Part shown: positions 1-12,692 of the stretch, in pieces
How positions within the stretch are numbered: position 1 is the stretch's first letter
Layout: each line of letters starts with the position of its first letter
Assembly: GCA_004352715.1 (NCBI GenBank)
Contig: SCFE01000109.1
Location: 919,800-983,799, forward strand
DNA length: 64,000 nt
From: Hofstenia miamia
Lineage: Eukaryota > Xenacoelomorpha > Acoela
Reading direction: 5' to 3'
Position numbers and translations under genes: made by a program
Notes under the pieces: generated by a model
What the model saw: the letters and a program-made list of their open reading frames with translations, nothing else
Database searches by the model: none
What the model was told of the DNA's origin: nothing

Positions 1-1975
1 TTGCAATTCGGTGTGTTAGCTGGTGCCTTTGTATTTCATTAATATAATTATTACATATGCTTTTAGTTCAATTGATAACAATAATTCAAAACATCCACTT
101 CCCTACTAAAAATTCTGAAAATAATGCATAGTTTTTTACTAATATTGCTTATATAATAATAACTGTAAATTTTGGGCAATTTCTCTGCTGAAAATAAAGA
201 TGACAGCTTTTTGTTATAACATTGCTGTATTGAATTGGACTATTGTGGAGCATTAAGATCGAAATTTCAAAAGGCTATGTTGGACACAGAGTGATACCTC
301 ACAAAACTCAATAGGCAAGCAGCCTCACTTTCTTTGACACCCGATTTATTCTGGCCAGAAGAACTCAAGATATCAACCTAAATGCATTTTGCTTGTTGAG
401 TTTTTCTACTTGAAGAAAAATTTGCAATTGTCACCTGTCCAGTTTTCTTAACTGTTTACTTTTTTTTGATAAATTTCTAGAAGGCAGCTTTGCAGATTTT
501 TAAATAAAGTATAATATAATAATAAACGTTTCGTATTTCCATTTAACATCAAATGTGCATATCACAAAGGAAGTTTTAGTTAAATAATTAATCATTCAAA
601 ATTTCAATTTAGAAAATGTGAGCAAATACACAAAAAACTTCTTGGGCCAAAATATTTGTGAAATAAAAATATATTTTTACACAGAGGCGGATAAAGAAAA
701 AATTTTTAGAGGGGGCAAAATGTTGAATAAATTGCTAAGTACATAATTGGGTTCTAGGGAGGGCACAAACTATTGAATTTTCAATTTTTCAAATTCAACA
801 CTATGCACGGACTTTACCAACATCTACTAATTCCAAAGAATGGAAACATAAAATTTGTGCAGTTTTTCAAGACTCAGAACAAATTTTTCAATTTTCAAAT
901 TACGCTCAAATATTAGGATGTTGTGTTTTTAGTAGATTTTTGAATTAAGCACTACAAAATAGACAGATTTTTAATGCATTTTAATGGCATAAGATTAAGT
1001 AAATTTCCAAATTGTCACCTCATGGCAATGAATGTATGATTAGTTTCAAGAAAATCACCCAATTATAAAATGTAAAGCTCTTGCTAAAATCAATAAATTC
1101 TAAAATTAAAAAAAATGCACTGAGTTTTGATGTCACACAAAATGCTTTTAGATTTTTAGAGTAGGTGCATGGTGTTGAGGTTGAATACAAAAAATTTTAT
1201 CAATCCTATTGGGTATAGTCAAATGAGGTAAGTAAGAACAGTGAGGTGAATACAAAAGGTAAACAAGGACAAAATTTTATTTAGTTATTACTCATACTGT
1301 GCTTAATAATTTTCATTGTTCAGTTGCCTATAAATTAATCACAATGGGTTTATGTGCCACAGGGTAAAGCCATAGCTGTGCTCATCTAATTTCATTAGTA
1401 TTTTTTAAAAGTACAATTATTTAAAATTTTGTGCTAAAACTATAATGCCCCATAGAAAAGAAAGGAATCTTAACTAAAAAGGTTAATACATTTCCAAAAG
1501 TAGATAAATACAGGTCCATAAATTAAATTTTAAAAAAAATTTATAATATTTAATATAAAAAATATATGAGTTTGTGAATTACAAAACACAGAATATTTCT
1601 TTTCGTGGGGTGATTAGGAAGATCACTAGGAAAACAGCTAAGCAGAAAGATACAAATGAATGAATCTTAAAAAGTTATTAAAGAGAATATAATCAATTGT
1701 TGTGGTGATGCAATTGAAGAACAGAATTTATTCTTAGTAGAAAATTCTGATACTGTTGAAATGCAAAACTGAAAATTTGATTTGTGTTAATTTGGAAAGA
1801 ATTGAAAATATTGACAATGATAGTAAATATCAAGCTTCATATCAGTTTGCATTAGATTGCTATATGACTTTGTAATCGCATATAGCTGTCATCACAGATT
1901 TATTATACAACTTTGCATTTTAAAGCACATTCACTGGATCATTTTACTCAATAGAGAGTGTGAAAAGGAACACAC
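1..1975. other. Intergenic DNA, left flank of receptor unit 1
   Basis: AT-rich sequence with no recognisable coding exon on either strand. About 480-660 aligns by eye with 61388-61566 (shared stretches around the AATAATAAAC and GGAAGTTTT motifs), so this is part of the repeated receptor locus. The stretch near 680-720 (GGCGGATAAAG followed by GAGGGGGC) looks like the end of a DNA transposon of a kind common in invertebrates, but no partner end was identified. Confidence 0.5.
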
Positions 1976-3170
1976 ACATATATATATATATATATATANN
2001 NNNNNNNNNNNNNNNNNNNNNNNNNNNNNNNNNNNNNNNNNNNNNNNNNNNNNNNNNNNNNNNNNNNNNNNNNNNNNNNNNNNNNNNNNNNNNNNNNNNN
2101 NNNNNNNNNNNNNNNNNNNNNNNNNNNNNNNNNNNNNNNNNNNNNNNNNNNNNNNNNNNNNNNNNNNNNNNNNNNNNNNNNNNNNNNNNNNNNNNNNNNN
2201 NNNNNNNNNNNNNNNNNNNNNNNNNNNNNNNNNNNNNNNNNNNNNNNNNNNNNNNNNNNNNNNNNNNNNNNNNNNNNNNNNNNNNNNNNNNNNNNNNNNN
2301 NNNNNNNNNNNNNNNNNNNNNNNNNNNNNNNNNNNNNNNNNNNNNNNNNNNNNNNNNNNNNNNNNNNNNNNNNNNNNNNNNNNNNNNNNNNNNNNNNNNN
2401 NNNNNNNNNNNNNNNNNNNNNNNNNNNNNNNNNNNNNNNNNNNNNNNNNNNNNNNNNNNNNNNNNNNNNNNNNNNNNNNNNNNNNNNNNNNNNNNNNNNN
2501 NNNNNNNNNNNNNNNNNNNNNNNNNNNNNNNNNNNNNNNNNNNNNNNNNNNNNNNNNNNNNNNNNNNNNNNNNNNNNNNNNNNNNNNNNNNNNNNNNNNN
2601 NNNNNNNNNNNNNNNNNNNNNNNNNNNNNNNNNNNNNNNNNNNNNNNNNNNNNNNNNNNNNNNNNNNNNNNNNNNNNNNNNNNNNNNNNNNNNNNNNNNN
2701 NNNNNNNNNNNNNNNNNNNNNNNNNNNNNNNNNNNNNNNNNNNNNNNNNNNNNNNNNNNNNNNNNNNNNNNNNNNNNNNNNNNNNNNNNNNNNNNNNNNN
2801 NNNNNNNNNNNNNNNNNNNNNNNNNNNNNNNNNNNNNNNNNNNNNNNNNNNNNNNNNNNNNNNNNNNNNNNNNNNNNNNNNNNNNNNNNNNNNNNNNNNN
2901 NNNNNNNNNNNNNNNNNNNNNNNNNNNNNNNNNNNNNNNNNNNNNNNNNNNNNNNNNNNNNNNNNNNNNNNNNNNNNNNNNNNNNNNNNNNNNNNNNNCA
3001 TATATATATATATATATATATAGAATTTTTCTTATTTTAGATTTGTAATCATTTTGATAGCAAAAAATAGGGCATATTTATAATAGTTAAATAGAATATA
3101 AAACGATATAGGTCGTGGGCTTAACATAATAAAAAATGGCCGATATTCTAGATTAGGCAATTAAATTCCT
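480..3170 (+). repeat. Left part of receptor-locus repeat, similar to 61388-61790
   Basis: Two blocks, 480-660 and 3035-3170, are similar in the same order and orientation to 61388-61566 and 61640-61760. In the right-hand copy the two blocks lie close together. Here they are separated by about 2.4 kb that includes an assembly gap, so this copy has probably gained an insertion. Homology was judged by eye and has not been computed. Confidence 0.6.
1999..2998. other. Assembly gap, 1000 Ns
   Basis: Exactly 1000 N characters flanked on both sides by (TA)n, so the gap sits inside or beside a long TA microsatellite. The round length suggests a gap of unknown or nominal size. Apparent long reading frames across it are artefacts. 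Confidence 0.99.
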
Positions 3171-3189
3171 TGTGAAGGAAATTTTCCAT

Positions 3190-6100
3190 ATCATGCAACA
3201 TATATGTTTAACTGCATCGTTTAAAATTCTTAAGATACTCTGTAGAAATGTTTCTTTTATTTAAATATATTTATTTTTTAACTTTTGTGAAAATTTCATT
3301 TGTATTTGAACTTTACAACAAATAAGAGAATTCTTAATAACTACACTCAAGAATTGACAATCAAAAGTTGAGTTTGTTAAACTCAATAGTTTCTTTTTCA
3401 ATGTTTCAGTTTATTTAACCGATCATATAAATGTTTTACATTGAAATATAGGAGTCTAACTGAAAGTTATATGAAAATTCGAAAAAAACGTTAAATTAGC
3501 GCCAAATCGTTAGGAAAGCGATTACACTTAGCGCCAAAATCTTTAATTTTTGAAAAGAATGGTTATTCGCATAAATTATTTAAAAAAATTATTAGAAAGA
3601 TTTTACAAAAAGATAATATAACAAAGTTAATAACTCAATCATTACAAGATCAAGAAAAGCAAAAAGTATATTGAAAAACGTCCACATATAGAGAGCAAAA
3701 TTAAGAAATTGTTAAAGAACTTAGTAAAATTATATCAAAACTCATAAGATCAAAAGTTGTTCTAATTTTTCGTTCTTTGAACATACTTTTAATAACAAAG
3801 ACCACATCTAAATGTAATCTTCAATAATGCATTGAAAGAGTTTTGATAGTATGAAGGAAAACTATACACCGCATTTTTAAGAAACAACATATTTTCTAAA
3901 ATAAGAAGAAAACTTTTGAGGGATACTTCAACTTTCCCTTGCAAATGAGTTCTGAAAATTGAATACAACTTTCATTCTCATGCACTATAATCATTTTCAA
4001 GTGATTCCTTGTACATGACGTATCTAGTCGATCAGAAGAAGGACATACTCTACACGTCTTTTTCACATAGTGAACATTTCGTGGTACCAACTAATCCATT
4101 CCTAGTTTGATGAAGACCTTTACCTGCTTGAAGCGTTAAATGTTAATACCAACTCTAATAAAAAGATGATAAAAAATAGCATACTGCAGCATAAAATCTG
4201 TTCGAATATTTTCCGATGAAAGTAAAGCGGTTACAATTGTGTTTTCTGCTGACGAAGCATGCCAAAACAGTTCCATGCACTTATCATATGTATGAACTTT
4301 CCAACAATTTCACAAAAATCTGATTATGAAAATCCCTTTAACTGTTTTAACTGTTTCACTACCAGAGGCTATTTTTTTATTTTCGCGACACAAACGTCGA
4401 GAATCAAAACTGAAAGTAGTTTATCATGGAGTATATGTTTCTTTACTACTTAAAGGACTCTGGGCTTGCCGCAATTTATATTGTTTTAAAAAATAAAATT
4501 TGATCAAAAAATGTAAAGTTCAATTTCAACAATTCAATTAATTAAAACTTAATTGAAACAACATTCGAAACTTTAAATATATAACAATAACGTTTTTCTC
4601 ATTCATACTTTGAAAATATGAAATAATATTACAAGTATAAAAAATATCTCTTAACTTCTCTCAAACGTGTAAGGTAACATTTTGCTAAATTTATGCAGTA
4701 TTGTAAATCAAATTTGTTAATATACTAATTCGTTAGATAAAAAAAATTTTTACCAAAATTTACATTCTCGCTGCACAGTAGAAAGATACTTTGCAGAAAT
4801 ATATAAAATAGAATTTGAGCAGTAAATGTTGGAAATATTTGAAATGTTCAAATTCATCATTACTTATGCATTCTAATATCTGCACACAATCTTAGCCAAT
4901 ATAATAGGCTAAAACCATGACATTCATATATTAACCAGTTTATTGAGAAATGGGCCACACATGCAGTATATATGCAAACTAGGTCGCTTTGAGCAAAAAT
5001 ATTAAAGCTGTTGACAATGCAGTTGAACAATGACATCAAAGAATTTTATTAGGCGTGAATTAATATTGCGAACATTACTTTAATGTTGAATTGTTAATCC
5101 AATTAATATTGACTGAAAATGCATTATTTTAGTAGCATAAATACAATTATATTCTAAAAACATTAAATTCTTACATCTCGATCATCCTGAAGATCAATCA
5201 TTTATCAAAGACTGCACTTTGCATAACAACATGACTTTTAACTTAGCATAATAACCCTTTAAGTTATTTCATAATGCTTTGACGCTCAACTTCGATTTCG
5301 TTATTAAATAAATCTCGATATATATCGACCAGTCCCTGGCAGAAAAAACCGTCCTGTTCCAACTCTGAACATAAGTGCTTTTAGGCATCTCATTAGCACT
5401 TAGAATACAAATGACAGTGAATTGTAATTGAAGGTGAATATATAACGAAGGACTCTACATCTTTTTCGAATTCGGAAATTTTGCATCCAAATATTCATTT
5501 CAATCAAATATTTTTACAAATGTGCGTTAATTCAATTGATCTAATTTATAATTAGAGGCTTTTTTGTACGAGCAATTATATATTTGTCAGACCTTTAGAT
5601 GAACACAATATTCGAAATGATGAATCAAATCACTTTTAATTACGCTATCAGAACACATGGAAGGGGATAGAATGCCTCTAATAGGCAAGCACTTTTTTCT
5701 CTACATAAAGCATCGCAAAAATTTGTAAAGAAAAATTTTATATAGCAGCAATTTCTTAATTCGGCAGAGAGAAATCAATTGCTGGAATTCCGCAAATCCT
5801 AGTCAGGGCGCCATCAGGAAGATAGATAATCTATTCTTGTAATTGACTTAAAGAGCAGCAACCAAAGAAAACAGCATCTTAGGAATGTTCGATTTCTTCG
5901 TGATAAGGTTCATTTCAACGTGATGAATAGCAGAAAACCAGCGAAATCACTATAAGAATTTGATATTTGGGGGAAACTTAGAACACTTAGCCCTACCTCA
6001 TGCATCAAGCATGACAGATGCTAAACTCCCAATACAGATCCTAAATTTGGCTATTTCGATCTTAGTTCAATCTTGAAATCGTGGAGGTGAACGGATTACG

Positions 6101-7229
6101 AGACATCGACAACTATTTTAGCACAGGTTGATAGTAAGATTTAATTCTTCGCGCTACTTGCTCCACAGGCAATTAGACTAGAAACTATTTCAGTTGTTTA
6201 TTATCCTCAAAGTCAAATCCAAGTATCTAGATTTTGTAAGAATTTAGGCAATTTGTTTGATCTTTTAGATAAACTGATTTTTCTGAGCTTGCTGAATTCT
6301 GACTTAAATTTGGTAGCACAAAGTTCTGAAAATTTCAAAGGATATTAAGAGAGATGCAACACTGAAATGTGTCAGGCAGTTAAGACCAATAATAATGTAA
6401 ATTGTATATTGTTTTCGTAAAAAGAAACAGTAGAAGGTTGGATAATGCACCTCCCGGTGATTAAGCCGATTTTCTGGACTCAAAATATTGCCTAAATTTT
6501 GGGGGTTGGCTTATTTGCCGGGTGCATCCTTAATCCATATTTCCGAGTCATTTCACGTCGGTAATTATTGCAAACACAATATAGTACAGGTATATACTGA
6601 TATATGCATAGTAGAACACTTTATGTATGAACAATTTAAAATCCAAGAAATGTAGCCTCCGTTTGGTCATCGCACATACTTGAGAACCACAAAATAACTT
6701 CCGTGTTCGATAGTTTTCCTGAAATTACACTCGAAAAAAATCATTGTAATGATTTCAAATTTTGGGGTCGGCTTAATCGGCTGTGCTAGCAAAAATTCCT
6801 GTTTTTTCGAGTCGGGAATCACCCTCGACTTATTGGGAGAGTAGGTCTAATCGCCTGAATGAAAGTGAAAACTTCAAAATCGCTCAAACAGTTATAAGCT
6901 CACTAGCAGCTGCTAACGAATTGTGTGTTTGATGCAGCAAATGAAGCATTTGTAATGCTTAATAATGAAGAATGTTTCATGCAGAATGCTTTAAGGATTG
7001 TAGATATAAGCCAGAAAAATAAAAAACAACTATTTTGTTTTTGTGACTATTGTATTGATACATTATTTCCTGTCTTGTAATAAACCTTATTAGGTCCAAC
7101 TTTCACAGCATTGCGCCACCTCTAAAAATATAACACCGTTATCAGACATCTTAGAGAAACAGTTTTTGATGAAATAGAAACTTTTGAAAGCGTCAGATAT
7201 ACAAAAATCTAAATTTTAAATTAAATATA
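3190..7229. other. Intergenic DNA without recognisable genes
   Basis: About 4 kb of AT-rich sequence. Short open frames on both strands (for example 3896-4090 minus, 4259-4453 plus) match no family I recognise and lack splice context. The one structured stretch is the MITE-like segment at 6450-6862. I see no RNA gene here. Confidence 0.5.
6450..6862. mobile_element. Possible MITE-like element
   Basis: The GC content rises, and the motif GGTGATTAAGCCGATT near the left end is roughly mirrored by the reverse complement of the right end (GGCGATTAGACCTACT). Inside, GGGGGTTGGCTTATTTG and GGGGTCGGCTTAATCGG are related, as often seen in short non-autonomous DNA transposons. Ends and target-site duplication could not be fixed. 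It has no coding capacity. Confidence 0.35.
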
Positions 7230-8380
7230 AAGACTACATGGAATGCATGTCAAAAACTATAAATATACATTAACATTGTAAATATTATCTTTGGTTCACT
7301 AATTGTTGTTTTCACAAATAAATCAAATCACAATTGAGCTTTTTAGGCTGTTGGCGCAATGGTTTTTGTGGCATTATGACAAATTACTCAAACACAATGT
7401 TTATCAAAAAATATAATGAGAAAATCAACATAGTGAAAGCTATCCATTTAATCATGGCATGATCTGGTGATTTAGAGGCTCTACATGCAGAAATGTACAC
7501 TGAAATCCAGAAATAATGCAAGTATAATACTTAAAAAATACAAACATTGTTTGTTACTAGAGACCATAAAATACTCATTTTCAGTTTATGCTAGCATTAA
7601 ATAAAACTATAATGTTTTTATTTGCTTGGAAAATCGATGCTATCTTAAATAGAATGCATTTGAATATCAAAGCCACTAGTGTTTTTTGAAGAACATTACA
7701 AGAACAACTTAACTAAAGTTCAAAATGCTTATATAACTTTTTAGATCTCTTCAAACTTTAATTATGTTACTGCTTAGAACAAGAAGCAATGCTTTTAAAA
7801 ATATAATGTCGTTGTTTGCCTGCTTAATTGGTTAGACTGATTTACTTAACATCAAATGGTATTTTAGATAAACTTCTGAAATAGCAATTACTCTGAAGAT
7901 GTTGTGATTAGAAGTAAGAAACTTGCAACACCACCCTATCCGGTAGTCAGTTCTCTCCGAGATCCGAGATATCCTGCAAGTTTTAGTTTCAAATTATCTT
8001 TGTTTATAAACTGCACGTAAATAATCAAAAACATAAAAATATTATCAAGTTGAATTCAAAACTCAGATGCTAAATTCCTGATATCAAAATTTACTATATT
8101 AGAACCATTTATTAGTTACAAGTGCAATGAATCCTAGCTACTGTTGTAATTATTCTGGACCATCTTCTGCTAAATTCAATTGTTTAAATCATTTCATAAT
8201 TATAGTATTATAAAAAGTCATCTCTAACAAAACCTATGCCAACAGTGCAATCCTTTCTCCAACTGCCGAGCTGGGTTTTGTAAACCAATCAACACAACTG
8301 AAAAATTATGGGTTTCTCAATAGCTTTTGCTAGAATTTAACACATGTTCTATGTAGCAAATTGACTGAATGCGCCACCTA
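7230..8380 (+). repeat. Receptor-unit 5' flank, copy 1
   Basis: This block is similar to 26400-27600, 36940-38130 and, in part, 46020-46625. Shared landmarks, in order, are a TTGTTGTTTTCACAAAT stretch, a TTTGTTACTA stretch, a GAATATCAAAG stretch and an AACAAGAAGCAA stretch. It lies about 4-5 kb upstream of exon 1 and shows that the duplicated unit reaches well beyond the coding region. No coding frame is conserved between copies, so it is probably non-coding. Confidence 0.75.
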
Positions 8381-8521
8381 CGATGATAAAAAATGCATAC
8401 ATCACCACCAGAGATTGACAATTAGTCCGGTCCGAATACGACTCGAAACCAAAATAAAAATCTCAACCCACATTTCTAATATCTATACTATAATTGTTAA
8501 ATTAATGAAAACTATATATAA

Positions 8522-8526
<5 letters not shown>

Positions 8527-8563
<37 letters not shown>
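8527..8563. repeat. (TA)n microsatellite
   Basis: Uninterrupted TA dinucleotide tract in the 5' flank of receptor unit 1. Confidence 0.97.
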
Positions 8564-8566
<3 letters not shown>

Positions 8567-8799
8567 AAATTTACAATTTTTGATATTTTGAATTAATCAG
8601 AGTAAAATATTTCTAGACGCTACTTTGTTGGCTACCGGCGAGGAATGTTTTTCTGTGACAATGAGCACGACTGATTTATTTTGTTTTTAATTAATATTTA
8701 TTGATCTATTAACAATCTAACTACAAGTTGAAACGACTTTGAGTGATGCACATTACAATATTTATCTGCACTAATTTCTGCACTATTTTTACATGTTAC

Positions 8800-11250
8800 T
8801 AATCTTATGCAAAAGACATTTTTTTCAAAAACTGAACGCAAACCTGATTCGTACTTGATTCTAAATTGAATGTAGAAATATGCTGAAATTTTAGAAAAAC
8901 TGATTTACTATGGCATAGCAAAGGTAAAGCAGAAATTCAAGTGCAGTATATGTCATAGAACTTGTCAGCAATTTGCAAAAAATGTAATTTCCATGTTTTT
9001 TTATAAATTTTACATTTTTTGTGCTTTGTTTAAATTCAAATATTTTGGTCATCCAATATCTGCTTGCAGAATATATTATAAATTTGGTCAAGCAAACGCA
9101 AAGGTTGTGGTATTTGTTTAAATATTTATAAATTTAAAAAATTTAAATTTGGTGTGTAATTTGTAAGCATATCAAGCATGTGTTTTTTCAACATTAAAAA
9201 AGATATCCTGAACCATACAGTGTGCTACGTATTGAAAATCAAAAAAGCTGATTTGAAAACTAATAACTATTTACTATATTAACTGTTTTCCCGATGGATC
9301 TTTCGAAAATACAGCTAAACTTTCTTATAGCTAATTGTTCTCTAAAAATGAATGGCGAAGTCTTAAGATTATATACTCGAATGAAACCATTTAAGAATAA
9401 CTTTGTAGATTACTGATAAAAAAATATTACAATTACCAACTTATAGCTGTTAGTATTTAAGTCCCACCCAGGGGCATATTTAGAGGGCCCTTGCGCCTAC
9501 CCCCAACCTTAAGGGCAGGCCAATTTCAACTCATTTTCATACGAAATTTAAGTTACATATTGCGATTTTAATTAGATTTCAAAATACTTTTTTCGAAATT
9601 ATAAAGACAATAAAGGTAATGCGATTTCTTTAGTGTTTGAGCACTTTGAAATTTATGCTTCAATTGTGTATAAAGTATTATTATATAAATTTGGATACTC
9701 GCAATAACATTCAATAATAATTAGTAGAAATATTGACATACTTGACAAATTCGCTTTGATTTCAATTCACTAAATTTAATCAAATTTCATAATTTAGGTT
9801 AAATATTTTATAAACTTTTATCTTTTAATAGAAAAATATTTCTGCATTTTTGTAAAAGTTGATAATTTTATATAAAAACTTTGTCAAGGAAAATACTCTT
9901 ATAATACTTGAAAAATATTTGACAAATTCTTGGCAAAATCTTAGGAATATATGTAAGTTATTCAATATCTTATCAGGTTTTGCAATTTATGAAGGATGTT
10001 TCCAAGATCTTGTCAATTAATGTAGGCTTCATTGTCTAAGGCAATCGGGTGTTTAAATCAATTCAACACAGTCCATTATTAAAACGTTCTTTAATGAAAA
10101 AAATTTACTGTACTCAAATTGATGATTTGGTATTATAACAGTAAGAAATATCGTGACACTTGATTTAAATTTAATCAATGTAATGGGATTTTACAAAATC
10201 TGAATCATTGCCATTGAAATTTCACAAAATTCATTCCTTTCACTTAAATTTTTAAGCGGATGCAAGCATTTATAAAAAATAATTTGTAGATTAATGATAA
10301 AATATAATTAAATGAAATTCTTAGTATACATTCTATTTCAAAGAAAATTTTATTTTAAACATAGGAATAATGTAAAACTACTATTTTTTAAGAATATTAA
10401 TGCAGTTAACGAAGTATTTTTTTTGGTTTATTGACAAACCTTGAAAAGGGAATTAAATCATTCTTCCAGGCTTTGGCAGCCTCAGATTGCCAAATAGAAC
10501 TTTTCAATGCGTCTCGCTTCAATCGCTTACTTTTCTTAAAAATGTTGCGGGCTCTCTCATGATGCTTTTGCATTGTTCATTTATTTAATAACACATAATA
10601 TATCACTATGAGGAAAACAAAAACCGTATATTAAATAAATAACAAAGATTTTAAATTTTGATTAATAGCGTTCAATTTATGCGGGCACTCCGATGTTGAA
10701 GTTTTACCTGAAATTGGAAAAGAAGAACAATATTATTATAATTGCAGTTGGGAATTTTTATATTTAGAGTCTTTCTTTGTGAAAAGAGAGTCAATTGTTT
10801 AAACTAATTCAGTGCAGTCTGTTTGAAAGCTAGCACATTAAATCCAAACTCCATTATTAGGATGTTCATATTGCTTTTGATAAAAGACAACAAGCTATTC
10901 TACAGTATATGTGTGGAAATAACCAACGACATCTAGCGTAATTACATTTATTTGCATTAGTGAGAATAAACAATTTGTCGAAAGTTAATTTTAGAAATTC
11001 TGATTTCTTAATTGAACAATTCGTTTTGTTATTCAAGAAAACAAAAAAAGTGGTTAACAATTATTTCCAGTGGACACTTTGAAAAATAAGAGGCCATCAA
11101 CCTTGTAATTTTGAATAACATTTTTGTTGACATTTTACATATATTATAAATCTAACATTTCTTTTCATTAGTGTCAAAACAAATTTCTAATTTTTCGGTT
11201 TGTTATATCAAACGTGTGGTAGAAACCTTTAATATGATCTTCACACTGAA
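8800..11250 (+). repeat. Receptor-unit 5' flank, second block
   Basis: Colinear similarity with 47040-50200 in the flank of gene 3. Shared landmarks include CAACATT after a T-run near 9185/47975, the stretch AATAGAACT/AACAGAACTC near 10490/49285, and ATAACCAACGACAT near 10920/49737. An insertion near 9470-9700 (GAGGGCCCTTGCGCC) is not obvious in the other copy. Short open frames here are not conserved, and nothing supports a gene. Confidence 0.65.
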
Positions 11251-11483
11251 ACTGAAAATAGAAAACTCTGTTTTCTTTGACTTGGTCCATTGTTGAATAA
11301 AAGAAAGCTTTTTAAATTCCGTCCCTTTTTTCAAAATATCTGCCCGTCTCTGTTTCCTGATATTTACTGTCAGTTATTTTTAGTGTGCTTTCAGCCCACA
11401 ACAGCACTGCGGTTTTGTTCTAATAATTTCTCTAATTGTGACTTCAAACCAGTGTATTGACAAGCACAATCGTAAAAGCTGCA

Positions 11484-11543
11484 TAAGCGGCGCAAAAAAT
11501 CATAAAGCGCAAGCGGCGATAAGCGAGAGAAAAGCGCCGCTTA
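11484..11543. repeat. GC-rich inverted repeat, potential 10-bp stem
   Basis: TAAGCGGCGC at 11484-11493 is perfectly complementary to GCGCCGCTTA at 11534-11543, with a 40-base loop rich in AAGCG pentamers. It stands out as a GC island in very AT-rich surroundings. It may be the core of a small transposon or a structured element. No counterpart was found in the unit 3 flank. Confidence 0.6.
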
Positions 11544-12139
11544 GAAAAAAATTTTGTTAATACCAAAGTTTATTAAGATGAACGCCCGTAGACTTCTTAC
11601 TAATTTCACAATACTAAATAAATTTTTATATACGAATGGAAACATTCCATTTTCGCATTGTATATTGCTAGTTTTAAGGAAGTGTTACCTCCATTATCGC
11701 GAAATTAATCAGTATTTTCAAAATGAATCGAATCTAATATGTTGCAGCTAAAATGGATTGGTGGGGATGCTAGTAAACTTTATTCAATTGTGACTAATTA
11801 CAAACAGGTAAAACAGCATAATTATAACAAAAGTATTAACGCTTTTTTCTGTGATTGCATAAACATAATAAAAACAGCTTATAATGTTTAATTATCGTAA
11901 GCTTAGAAGTGAATGAAAATTTCCAGCTTTTTGTAATCCAGTTTTGGAATGCGCAAGGTTGAGATACTATTACTTTTGTGTGAAAAATTTACAAAGATAA
12001 GAATTACAACAGACAAACTATTATAATATATAAAATATTTAGAATCCCTTCACAATTCCCAGATAATGATTCAAATTTAGTAATTCTAACGCCTCGGCTG
12101 TTACTGGATCTAGCTTGAGCAATGGTCTGTAAATAAAAT

Positions 12140-12332
12140 ATTCATACTTTGCACACGTTTTTACCTGACAAACAGAGGAAATTCTCAAAATCTGTTTCCA
12201 AAAATGAAGGCTTGATGAAATTGACAACTAATTATTTGAGGAACATATTCTTTAAATTTAATCTGTTTTCAGTGATATTCTTTGGATTTATCCTTCAGCC
12301 AATCAAAATTTTCCAAAAAAGTTCCTATAAAT
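12140..12332 (+). promoter_or_regulatory. Conserved proximal upstream region of receptor gene 1
   Basis: Roughly 190 bases directly before the start codon are conserved among the gene 1, 2 and 3 copies. They contain a pyrimidine-rich AATCTGTTTTCAG (CAG ends at 12272) that could be a 3' splice site for an untranslated 5' exon. A CCAATC box follows at 12299-12304, then TATAAATA at 12326-12333, overlapping the A of the first ATG. If that TATA-like motif is used, transcription would begin downstream of the first ATG and translation could start at Met12. Both readings are inference. Confidence 0.45.
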
Positions 12333-12534
12333 ATGAGGAATTGTAGCATTCAACAACACAATGTAATGAATTCGACTGGGGCTTGCATATTTGGCTGGCA
12401 AGAAGAGCTTATTTATCTTGCCACAGGGTGGTACACTCTTATATTTTCCTTTGTTGGCATTTTCACTAATATCTTAAGCTTTATTACAATATATTCCATG
12501 AAAGTAAACAATTCAGCCACAATATATATTCAAG
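12333..12534 (+). CDS. Receptor gene 1, exon 1 (N-terminus, helix 1)
   Basis: 202 bases encode residues 1-67 plus the first base of codon 68. The ATG chosen is the one conserved in all four exon-1 copies; an upstream in-frame ATG at 12282 is not conserved. The donor is CAAG|GTATTT. The reading frame continues open a little beyond the donor, but the copies diverge there, which supports the splice. Confidence 0.85.
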
Positions 12535-12654
12535 GTATTTCTACAATTAATATTTAATTTCAATTTTTGATTATTGCTAAAAGTTTTCCTGGGCTTAATT
12601 AAATATATATTTTGCAAAGGACTTTGTTAACAGCAGAACATATACGGACATATA

Positions 12655-12692
<38 letters not shown>

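Noticed and set aside
1857-3048. Long open frames across the first N gap, both strands
   Set aside because: They consist of Ns and TA repeats; no real codons support them.
3896-4090. Minus-strand frame with CRVCPSS, perhaps a piggyBac-type zinc finger
   Set aside because: Only one short motif, no neighbouring transposase domain or terminal repeats.
12039-12227. Minus-strand open frame upstream of gene 1
   Set aside because: It lies in the conserved upstream region but the frame is not kept in the gene 2 and 3 copies.
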